11,644 nucleotides of DNA from an uncultured Lachnospiraceae bacterium (GTDB lineage: Bacteria; Bacillota; Clostridia; Lachnospirales; Lachnospiraceae). Below the pieces are notes generated by a model. It made no database searches. It saw only the letters and a program-made list of their open reading frames with translations, and was not told the DNA's origin. This document shows, one piece after another, positions 1-6,122 of the stretch; the stretch's first letter is position 1; every line of letters starts with the position of its first letter. The stretch spans positions 1-11,644 of the forward strand of contig CAJUDX010000067.1 in NCBI GenBank assembly GCA_910584785.1. The letters run 5' to 3'. Position numbers and translations under genes: made by a program.

Positions 1-3
1 ACA

Positions 4-51
4 CTAGTGTACTGACACATTTACTTTCAGCCAGATGAGTCAGTACACTAG
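4..51. repeat. 13-bp-arm inverted repeat (hairpin) at the cbiH 3' end
   Basis: The left arm CTAGTGTACTGAC (4-16) and the right arm GTCAGTACACTAG (39-51) are perfect reverse complements separated by 22 nt. The right arm contains the TAG stop codon of cbiH (48-50), so the last Leu-Val codons and the stop lie in or next to the repeat. No T-run follows in the direction of cbiH transcription, so it is not a classical intrinsic terminator. It could be an mRNA 3'-end or processing hairpin, or a dispersed palindromic repeat inserted at the gene end. The window edge prevents looking further downstream. Confidence 0.85.
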
Positions 52-776
52 ACCAAATATCCCCGCGGTGTCACCATAGAATCCCCAATCTTTTGTGTCT
101 GGGCATTTCCGATATAAACGGTGGTAAACATATCCACCTCCCGCCCGGCAAGTTCTTTAAGGGAAAGAATCTCCATGCTCTGCCCGTTTCGACCAATATT
201 TCGCACAATCCCGCACACCGTTTCTGGCGACTGGCTTTCCAGAATAATTGTACAGGCCATTCCAAGATATCCCTGCCGCCTTTTGCTGGACGGATTATAC
301 AGGCAGATAACAAAATCCGCCTCTGCCGCCGCCCGAATCCTCGCCTGAATCTTCTCCATTGGCGTCAGGCAGTCGCTTAAACTAATCACAGCAAAATCAT
401 TGGTTAAAGGCGCTCCCAGCAAGGCACCACCCGCCAGCGCTGCCGTAACTCCGGGCAGCACCATCACCTTAACCCCCGGATACTTCGGACAAAGTTCTAA
501 AATCAAGCCTGCCATGCCGTACACTCCGCTGTCCCCGCTGCACACCATTGCCGTATCCCTTCCCGCAGCCGCCGAAGCCAAAGCCATCACGCATCTTTCC
601 CTCTCCTGGCGCATGGGTGTAACCAGATATTCCTTTTCTCCCAGCCAGTCCTTAACCAAATCCACATAAACCGTATAACCGGCAATGACCGGGCATCGCT
701 CCAAGACCTCTGCTGCTTCCACGGTCATCATCTCCCGCCTTCCCGGCCCGATTCCCACAATATATAAAACTGCCAT
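48..776 (-). CDS. cbiH: Cobalt-precorrin-3 C17-methyltransferase (CbiH/CobJ family)
   Basis: This SAM-dependent enzyme methylates C17 of the corrin precursor and drives ring contraction in the anaerobic cobalamin pathway, in the cytosol. The 242-residue length suits a single-domain family member. The N-terminus has the tetrapyrrole-methylase glycine loop (VGIGPG, about residues 7-12). Other visible family features are the GDSGVYGMAGL segment, a PGVTAALAGGALLGAPLTNDF segment (given here only as its PGVTA and LTNDF ends in the middle of the protein), the LYNPSSKRR motif and a terminal MVTPRGY. The start is set by GGGAGGAATAA just upstream of the ATG. It begins 20 nt after the cbiF stop, so it is the fourth cobalamin gene of the operon. 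No CbiG domain is fused to it. The stop codon lies inside an inverted repeat. Confidence 0.93.
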   Translation of the reverse strand: MAVLYIVGIGPGRREMMTVEAAEVLERCPVIAGYTVYVDLVKDWLGEKEYLVTPMRQERERCVMALASAAAGRDTAMVCSGDSGVYGMAGLILELCPKYPGVKVMVLPGVTAALAGGALLGAPLTNDFAVISLSDCLTPMEKIQARIRAAAEADFVICLYNPSSKRRQGYLGMACTIILESQSPETVCGIVRNIGRNGQSMEILSLKELAGREVDMFTTVYIGNAQTQKIGDSMVTPRGYLV

Positions 777-796
777 TTATTCCTCCCGATTCTATG

Positions 797-1678
797 TCAC
801 CCTGTAATTTTGTTGCCAGATGGCATACAGGTATCCTTTAGGATTTCCTCTTTACTGCCGGACGGCATGTAGGTATCCTTTAGGATTTCCTCTTTACTGC
901 CGGATGGCATGTAGGTATCCTTTAGGATTCCTTCACGAAACTCAGTTGTAAATTCTGAATCATATAGTTTTGAACGAAGATAATCTTTCTGTGCCACCGC
1001 CTCGCCAACGATAATCAGCGCGGTTTTCCTTATCCCTTCCCTCTCTCCTGTCTCTGCCAGCCTGCTCAGCACACACCGCACAATCTTTTCTTCAGGCCAG
1101 GTTGCTTTATACACAATCGCCGCCGGGGTATCTGCCGGGTAGCCCCCATCCATCAACTCTTTTTCCAGTTCCTTTAATATTCCTGCGCTCAAAAAAATAA
1201 CCATAGTTGCCCGATGTGCAGCAAACGCACGAATACTTTCCTTCTCCGGCACGTCAGTTCTCCCCTGCATTCGGGTAATAATCACACTCTGGGAAACTGA
1301 CGGAAGGGTATACTCCATCTCAAGCGACGCAGCCGCCCCGCAAAATGAACTTACCCCAGGACAAATACTAAAGGGAATTTTTCTGGCTGCAAAAGCATCC
1401 ATCTGCTCCCGGACTGCCCCGTAAAGGCAGGGGTCCCCCGTGTGCAGGCGAACTGTGGAAAGGCCCTTTTTCTCCGCCTCCTCTACCTGGGCAATCACTT
1501 CCTCCAGAGTCATCACCGCACTGTTTTTTATCTGGCATCCCGGCTTGGTTTCCTTTAATAATTCAGGATTCACCAATGAACCCGCATAAATCACCAAATC
1601 TGCCGTCTGCAAAAGTCTTAATCCTCTGACAGTAAGCAAATCTGCCGCTCCTGGCCCTGCACCTACGATATAAACCAT
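797..1678 (-). CDS. cbiF: Cobalt-precorrin-4 C11-methyltransferase with repeat tail
   Basis: CbiF/CobM transfers a methyl group from SAM to C11 of the contracted corrin ring. The sequence shows VGAGPG at residues 4-9, YAGSLV near 31, HTGDPCLYG near 79, and PGVSSF followed by the LPSVSQS segment, all typical of the family. The core ends near residue 250 (LYDSEFTTEFREG), the usual length. A further 43 residues follow: two copies of ILKDTYMPSGSKEE and a third shortened, diverged copy, then ITG. This tail is not part of the known fold and is encoded by a 42-bp tandem repeat. The start follows GAGGAAGG a few bases upstream. The gene lies 21 nt after cbiL and 20 nt before cbiH. In many clusters cbiG sits between cbiF and cbiH, but it is absent here. 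Confidence 0.94.
   Translation of the reverse strand: MVYIVGAGPGAADLLTVRGLRLLQTADLVIYAGSLVNPELLKETKPGCQIKNSAVMTLEEVIAQVEEAEKKGLSTVRLHTGDPCLYGAVREQMDAFAARKIPFSICPGVSSFCGAAASLEMEYTLPSVSQSVIITRMQGRTDVPEKESIRAFAAHRATMVIFLSAGILKELEKELMDGGYPADTPAAIVYKATWPEEKIVRCVLSRLAETGEREGIRKTALIIVGEAVAQKDYLRSKLYDSEFTTEFREGILKDTYMPSGSKEEILKDTYMPSGSKEEILKDTCMPSGNKITG
809..928 (-). repeat. 42-bp tandem repeat (2.9 units) in the 3' end of cbiF
   Basis: In coding direction the units are 928-887, 886-845 and 844-809. Units 1 and 2 differ by one base; unit 3 is more diverged and ends after 36 nt. Each unit carries two small palindromes: ATCCT-AA-AGGAT and a TGCC(A/G)-TC-(C/T)GGCA arm pair. In unit 2 the second palindrome is perfect with G/C, in unit 3 it is perfect with A/T, and in unit 1 one arm base mismatches. 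The unit length is a multiple of three, so the frame is kept and each full copy adds 14 residues. Confidence 0.95.
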
Positions 1679-1699
1679 AACCTTCCTCTTCCTTTTCTC

Positions 1700-2395
1700 T
1701 TATTTATCCTCAACCAAAAGCAGCGAATAATATCCTGCTGCATCTCCTATCGCTTCTGCACTTTGAAAAACCTTCTCGCCCTCCATTCCGCAGCGCTCCA
1801 CACCACAGACACTAAGACCCGCTTTCTGAATCTCCTCCTTTACCTTCCCCATCTGCCGGCCTGCCTTCATCAGCACCTTGACTCCGGGTAGCTTTAAGCC
1901 CTCCCTTACCTGTTCGATCCGATAAGCCGCCGGAAGAATATGTATCTCCTCCTCACCACTGGCTAAAGCCCGCTCCAGACGCGCTGCCCCCGCGCAGAAA
2001 GAGGGCACACCGCTAATCAGTTCCCCTTCCTCCCCCATTTCCCTGACCAGACGGTAAAGATACCAGCATGTAGAATACACCGTAACATCCCCAAGCGTTA
2101 ACAGCGCCACATCCTTTCCCTCTGCCAGACATTCCACAATCCGTGCTGCCCCCTGCCGGTGACTCGTCTCTAAACGTGCAGCATCCTTTACCATCGGCAT
2201 CGAAATCAGCAAAACCTCTTTATCCTCCAATTCCGGCACCGCCTGTCGGGCAATTTGATACGCAACACAGCTTTCCCGGTTTTCATGGGGCAATGCAATC
2301 ACCTGAGCTTCCCTCATCACCCTAAGTGCCTTCAGCGTTATCAGCTCCGGGTCGCCCGGCCCTACGCTGACACCAAATAATTTTCCTCTATTCAT
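1700..2395 (-). CDS. cbiL: Cobalt-precorrin-2 C20-methyltransferase
   Basis: CbiL/CobI methylates C20 of cobalt-precorrin-2, the first methylation after cobalt insertion in the anaerobic branch. The 231-residue protein opens with the CbiL signature GKLFGVSVGPGDPELITLKA, seen here as VGVGPG-like SVGPGDPELIT at residues 10-20. It also has LTLGDVTVYST near residue 100 and SGVPSFCAGAARL near 128, as expected for a tetrapyrrole methylase. The ATG overlaps the cbiD stop by 8 nt (ATGAATAG), and AGGAAGG inside the cbiD 3' end provides the ribosome binding site, so translation is probably coupled to cbiD. It lies 21 nt upstream of cbiF. Confidence 0.94.
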   Translation of the reverse strand: MNRGKLFGVSVGPGDPELITLKALRVMREAQVIALPHENRESCVAYQIARQAVPELEDKEVLLISMPMVKDAARLETSHRQGAARIVECLAEGKDVALLTLGDVTVYSTCWYLYRLVREMGEEGELISGVPSFCAGAARLERALASGEEEIHILPAAYRIEQVREGLKLPGVKVLMKAGRQMGKVKEEIQKAGLSVCGVERCGMEGEKVFQSAEAIGDAAGYYSLLLVEDK

Positions 2396-3602
2396 TCAAG
2401 CCTTCCTTCCTAAACCAGGCAATCCTCTCTCCGGCCCCTTTTGTCATTCCTAAAAGCCCGCGATCATTGGTAAATAATACAGCCTCTGCCTGAAGCTTAC
2501 CTGCCGTCCTCCGTTCCAAAACTCCCCAAATTTGTTGCACTATTCTTTCCATTGTTCGTCCCAAAAGTCCCTCTTCCTGTTCAAGCAGTCCTAACGCCTC
2601 GTCTACGGTAATACAGTCCAAAATCTGCCGCACGATTTCCCCGGACGCCCCGCAGGCGGCGCCATAGGCCGCCAAACACTCCATCCTGCCATCCGCCACC
2701 CTGGAATGGGTATTCATAATCCCGGCAGCCAGCTTAATCAGCTTTCCTGCATGGCCCACCAAAAGAACACTTTTCATTCCCTCCGCTGACGCCATATCCA
2801 GAGCAGCGCCGATATAATTACTGCATTTCACTGCCCTCTCTATGGGCAATGCAAGCCCTTTTTCAAGAAATCTTTCGCCGTAATTCCCCGGTATCAGCAA
2901 AAGATTCTCCTCTCCCTCCAGGGCCTTCTGATGAATTTCCAGTCGTATCGTTTCCAGCAAGGCCGGTTCACTCATCGGCTCCACAATTCCGCTGGTTCCT
3001 AACACCGAAAGTCCGCCCACGATACCCAGCCTGGGATTAAACGTCTTTTCTGCCAGCTGACGCCCTTCGGGAATTTCCAGTGTAATCCACACAGCATCAA
3101 TCCTCCTAAAAGCGGAACCCCCCGCCTGACGGCAAACCTCAGCCACCTGTTCAAAAATCATCCGCCGGGGAACAGGATTAATCGCCCACATTCCTGCCGG
3201 GCAGCTTAGTCCCTCTCTCGTTACCCTGCCAATTCCCTCTCCGCCCCGCAAATACAGGGTAGGGCCTTCACCGCTCATCGGCTCGCTATACCACAGCCTT
3301 GCTTCTCCCTGCTTCTTCTTGCCGTCAGGCGTTAAGGAAACACAGGCATAAACCAGAATACCATCCGTAATATCAGGATCATCCCCCGCCGACTTTCTCA
3401 CAGCGCACCTGGCCCACCCATCGCCGCTTTCCTCATCTTCCACAGCAAGCATCAGGCGGATTCCCTTAGGTGTTAAGATAGAAACCTGTTCCATGTGCTC
3501 ACCCAAAAGCAGCAGGGAAGCCGCCGCCAGGGAAGCTGCCGCCGCACAGCTCCCTGTCGTATATCCCCGCCTCAGCCCAGACACATTCTCTGTTTTTATC
3601 AT
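2388..3602 (-). CDS. cbiD: Cobalt-precorrin-5B C1-methyltransferase
   Basis: CbiD methylates C1 in the anaerobic pathway and is specific to it, so it identifies the route as cobalt-early. At 404 residues it has the hallmark N-terminal motif RRGYTTGSCAAAAS (about residues 11-24), GGLSVLGTSGIVEPMS near the middle (a glycine-rich SAM-binding segment) and VGHAGKLIKLAAGIMNTHS, all conserved in the family. The ATG lies 6 nt after the stop of the upstream CMD-like remnant. The nearest Shine-Dalgarno-like bases, AAAAAGGA, almost touch the ATG, so initiation may depend on translation of the upstream small gene. It overlaps cbiL at the other end. No cbiE or cbiT domain lies between cbiD and cbiL. Confidence 0.95.
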   Translation of the reverse strand: MIKTENVSGLRRGYTTGSCAAAASLAAASLLLLGEHMEQVSILTPKGIRLMLAVEDEESGDGWARCAVRKSAGDDPDITDGILVYACVSLTPDGKKKQGEARLWYSEPMSGEGPTLYLRGGEGIGRVTREGLSCPAGMWAINPVPRRMIFEQVAEVCRQAGGSAFRRIDAVWITLEIPEGRQLAEKTFNPRLGIVGGLSVLGTSGIVEPMSEPALLETIRLEIHQKALEGEENLLLIPGNYGERFLEKGLALPIERAVKCSNYIGAALDMASAEGMKSVLLVGHAGKLIKLAAGIMNTHSRVADGRMECLAAYGAACGASGEIVRQILDCITVDEALGLLEQEEGLLGRTMERIVQQIWGVLERRTAGKLQAEAVLFTNDRGLLGMTKGAGERIAWFRKEGLNE

Positions 3603-3608
3603 TCCTTT

Positions 3609-3866
3609 TTACTCTTGTGCTGCCTTATTCACACAGGCAATTGTGTTCAGGCTTCCAAAAATTTCTGCCTGTGCCTCCACCCCTTTTTCCAGGCGTTCTT
3701 CCAGGGTTGTGGTGGACTGTCCGGGAAGAGAAATTCCTCTCTCCTCTAATATCTCATTTACCACACGCAAAAATGGAAGCTCCTGCCCTTTCTCTTGGAC
3801 GGCCTCCTCATACGCAAAATATTCAAATCTCTCCATAAATTCCGGGTTTGTTACATGTAAATTCAT
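3609..3866 (-). pseudogene. CMD-family protein reduced to linkers, first gene of the cobalamin operon
   Basis: The frame encodes 85 residues from an ATG at 3866, preceded by GAGGAGG at good spacing. This start is preferred over the in-frame ATG at 3926, which has no such site. Residues 5-23 resemble the segment just before the first catalytic core of two-domain carboxymuconolactone decarboxylase (AhpD-like) proteins. Residues 31-71, with LPGQSTTTLEERLEKG and AEIFG, resemble the inter-domain linker. Residues 72-84 (LNTIACVNKAAQ) resemble the extreme C-terminus. Both helical cores with the catalytic Cys/His are missing, and both junctions are in frame. This assignment is from memory of the family. 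The product is probably not enzymatically active; the frame may survive because it couples translation to cbiD, 6 nt downstream. Pseudogene is the most cautious label, but a functional mini-protein cannot be excluded. Confidence 0.7.
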
Positions 3867-3896
3867 CACTATCCTCCTCAAATTTTTTCGATCACC

Positions 3897-3925
3897 TGTT
3901 CTGCAGCAAACGTTCAAACAGAACA
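3897..3925 (-). promoter_or_regulatory. Inverted repeat in the leader of the cobalamin operon
   Basis: TGTTCTG and CAGAACA (7 bp, perfect) are separated by 15 nt. They sit between the predicted transcription start (about 3960) and the ribosome binding site of the first gene. This could be a weak leader hairpin or a protein operator; there is no U-run. Confidence 0.4.
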
Positions 3926-3966
3926 TTCAGACAGAAAAATGCAGGCGTCCACACATGAACACCTAC

Positions 3967-3995
3967 ATAATAAGCAAAAATACAATAAATGTCTA
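3967..3995 (-). promoter_or_regulatory. Promoter of the cobalamin operon
   Basis: The -35 box TAGACA (3990-3995) and -10 box TATTAT (3967-3972) are separated by exactly 17 nt and lie about 100 nt before the first start codon. Both boxes are one base from consensus. The leader between the start point and the first gene is only about 90 nt and shows no cobalamin-riboswitch features. Confidence 0.7.
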
Positions 3996-4086
3996 ATTTC
4001 TGCACAAAGCATGAACCTAACATGCCGTTAGCGCATCCATCCTTTCATTGACCGGCGGCTGCCCATACATCAACGTTCTTTCATCC

Positions 4087-4551
4087 TTATTTTTTCAATT
4101 TCTTCTGCTTTCCCGTGATGGAATGTATCCTTATTTTCCAAACTGCCGTGCGTGGCAGACTGCCCGAAACGGCCTGTTCAAAATGATGCATATTCGTCGG
4201 CGTGTGACGCTCGCACAGCAGGCGAAGGGCATGTATTTTTTCCTCATCCTCCTCAACCTCTTCGGCCTGCCCATAGAAAATCGCGGATTCAAATTCCGTT
4301 GTAAATTTATCCAAAGCCCTGCAGGTATCACCGACACAGGCCATGCACACTTCTGCATGACTGCGCAGTGCATCTATCTTCTTTCCTTCCTGTGCACAAT
4401 GGAAATATACCGCCATGCCATCCCTCACAATCGTAACCGGAATCCCGTAGGCTTTTCCCTCAGTGTCCACCATGGATAGTACGGCATACTCACACTTATC
4501 CACCACTTCCAGAGCAAATGTTTCATCCATTTCCCGATCTTTTCTTCTCAT
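4087..4551 (-). CDS. Pyridoxamine 5'-phosphate oxidase family (NimA-like) flavin-binding protein
   Basis: The 154-residue protein has the layout of the NimA-like branch of the PPOX split-barrel fold: an N-terminal MRRKDREM start, YAVLSMVDTEGKAYGIPV (about residues 22-39; first strand and FMN-binding region), VYFHCAQEGKKIDALR (about 48-63), and a C-terminal SLPRTAVWKIRIHSITGKQKK. Family members bind FMN or related flavins and some reduce nitroaromatics; the substrate here is unknown. The start follows GGAGGAAAC. The gene has its own promoter and a leader hairpin, and lies downstream of the purine permease in the same direction. About 220 nt separate it from the next gene, and no convincing terminator is visible there, only a 5-bp hairpin (GCATG/CATGC near 4025-4009). 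Confidence 0.88.
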   Translation of the reverse strand: MRRKDREMDETFALEVVDKCEYAVLSMVDTEGKAYGIPVTIVRDGMAVYFHCAQEGKKIDALRSHAEVCMACVGDTCRALDKFTTEFESAIFYGQAEEVEEDEEKIHALRLLCERHTPTNMHHFEQAVSGSLPRTAVWKIRIHSITGKQKKLKK

Positions 4552-4586
4552 GTTTCCTCCATTCTGCGCATAATTAACACGCCCGT

Positions 4587-4623
4587 TTTCCCCAGAGGAT
4601 ATTCAACAATTATTCTGGGGAAA
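4587..4623 (-). promoter_or_regulatory. 10-bp inverted repeat in the PPOX gene leader
   Basis: TTTCCCCAGA and TCTGGGGAAA are perfect reverse complements with a 17-nt spacer. They lie between the predicted promoter start point and the start codon. No T-run follows on either strand, so it is not an obvious terminator. It may be a leader hairpin or an operator. Confidence 0.55.
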
Positions 4624-4663
4624 TACCAGTAAATTATTATTCTCCAATGGCCTTATCAAGAAG

Positions 4664-4692
4664 ATTATAGCACAGGTCGATATTTGCCACAA
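4664..4692 (-). promoter_or_regulatory. Promoter of the PPOX-family gene
   Basis: A perfect -10 TATAAT (4664-4669) lies 17 nt from a weak -35 TTGTGG (4687-4692), just after the permease stop codon. The leader would be about 105 nt. Confidence 0.6.
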
Positions 4693-4716
4693 GCCAAAAT
4701 CAAACCGAAACACAGA

Positions 4717-6096
4717 TTAACCCAGCATTGCCTCCTTAGCCCTGTCAATATCCCTCTGATCGGTAATCGGGAAAAGGATATTGGCAAGAATTGCTACAAT
4801 ACAGGTCGCGGTTACTGCATCATTAAAAATGAACTGCAGTGCTGAGGGAAGCTGTGCAAGCGCCTCGGCATGGCCCGGCACACCCATTCCAAAAGCAAAT
4901 GTCAGCCCCATAACCAAAATATTTCTCTCGCTGAACCCGGCTTTGGAGATCATCTTAATTCCATTAATTAAAATCATGCCGAATACGGTAATAATTGCAC
5001 CGCCGAGCACAGCATTGGGAATTGCAGAAAACAATGCTCCAAGCTTCGGAAAAAATCCCGATATCATTAAAATAAAAGCACCTGTAGCAATACACCAGCG
5101 ATTGACAACCTTAGTCATGGAAACAATTCCTGCATTTTGCCCAAAAGCTGTATTGGGCAGGGCATTAAATATTGCTGCGGTAGTAGAGCCAAGGGCATCT
5201 GCAAGAATCGCTCCTGAAGTTTCCCGTTCATTCGCCTCACGGTCAAAACCTGCAATCGTAATTCCTGAAGTATTTCCTATGGTTTCCAGACCAGAAGTAA
5301 CAAATAACGCTGCAAAACTTAAAATCGCCGGCAGCTGGAATTCCAGCTTAAACTGGAAGGGAAGAGGCAGACCAAACCAGCTTGCTTCGGCAATCGAGGA
5401 TATATCAACCATTCCCAAAAATGCTGCCAGAATATAGCCTGCAACCAGGCCGATTAAAATTGCCGAATTTTTTACCAGCCCTTTTCCAAACCGCTGGAGC
5501 AGCACTACAATCGCCAGGACAAATAATGCTACCGAGATATTTTGCAGCGAACCATAATCCGGCGCACCAGCCCCTCCGGCAAAATAATCCACGCCGATCC
5601 CCAGCAGATTCACCCCAATCGTTACCAGAGTGCATCCAACGACCAGCGGCGGAAAAAAACGTCGGATATATTTATAGAAAAAGCCCATAAAAACTTCCAC
5701 CAGACTTCCTGCCATACATCCGCCCAGCACGGCCCCTATCCCGCTTGCTGCTCCTATGGCAGATGCTGTAGGAACAAAGGTAAATGAAGTTCCCATAACA
5801 ATAGGAAGCTTTGCTCCAACCTGAAAGTTTTTTCCAAGTTTTAAGGGATAAAGCTGGATAAATGTTGTCAGCCCGGACACAAACATAGCGCATTGCACCA
5901 TAATAACCATATCTGCGCCAGACAGTCCGCAAACCCCGGCAATAATCAAAATCGGAGCCAGATTAGAAGTAAACATGGCAAATACATGCTGCAGCCCTAA
6001 AGGCACTGCCGTTGATAATCCCGGCCTTCCGTCCAGCTGATAGACCAGTTCGCGATCCCTTTCTTTTCTTTGCTGCTTATCTTGAATATTACGCAT
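4717..6096 (-). CDS. NCS2 family purine (xanthine/uracil-type) permease
   Basis: This is a polytopic membrane transporter of 459 residues, the normal length for nucleobase:cation symporters of the NCS2 family. TM1 carries the family Gln-His pair (LQHVFA, H37). TM8 has SGLETIGNTSG with Glu271, Asp300 follows in GAILADALG, and the NCS2 signature FGQNAGIVSMTKVVNR (about 319-333) is intact. These match the substrate-binding positions known from XanQ and UraA. Motifs alone do not decide between xanthine, urate, guanine or an oxidised purine. The hydrophilic first 30 residues and short C-terminus are cytoplasmic. The start follows GGGAGGACAATACT, 26 nt after the deaminase stop, so the two genes form an operon under the riboswitch. 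Context suggests it imports a base that the deaminase or its pathway uses. Confidence 0.92.
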   Translation of the reverse strand: MRNIQDKQQRKERDRELVYQLDGRPGLSTAVPLGLQHVFAMFTSNLAPILIIAGVCGLSGADMVIMVQCAMFVSGLTTFIQLYPLKLGKNFQVGAKLPIVMGTSFTFVPTASAIGAASGIGAVLGGCMAGSLVEVFMGFFYKYIRRFFPPLVVGCTLVTIGVNLLGIGVDYFAGGAGAPDYGSLQNISVALFVLAIVVLLQRFGKGLVKNSAILIGLVAGYILAAFLGMVDISSIAEASWFGLPLPFQFKLEFQLPAILSFAALFVTSGLETIGNTSGITIAGFDREANERETSGAILADALGSTTAAIFNALPNTAFGQNAGIVSMTKVVNRWCIATGAFILMISGFFPKLGALFSAIPNAVLGGAIITVFGMILINGIKMISKAGFSERNILVMGLTFAFGMGVPGHAEALAQLPSALQFIFNDAVTATCIVAILANILFPITDQRDIDRAKEAMLG

Positions 6097-6122
6097 AGTA
6101 TTGTCCTCCCAATCCTTCTCTG

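Noticed and set aside
815..928. CRISPR-like array in cbiF
   Set aside because: The units are contiguous, without spacers, in frame inside a gene; this is a tandem repeat.
4009..4025. Terminator after the PPOX gene (GCATG/CATGC hairpin)
   Set aside because: A 5-bp stem followed only by TTTGTG; too weak to annotate as a terminator.
3867..4086. Possible cobalamin riboswitch before the cobalamin operon
   Set aside because: No GCCACTG-type box and a leader of only about 90 nt after the predicted start point; the promoter at 3967-3995 occupies the rest.
4781..5437. Long plus-strand open frame (218 codons) opposite the permease
   Set aside because: It is antisense to a clear NCS2 permease, lacks a ribosome binding site and has the biased composition of a reverse-strand shadow.
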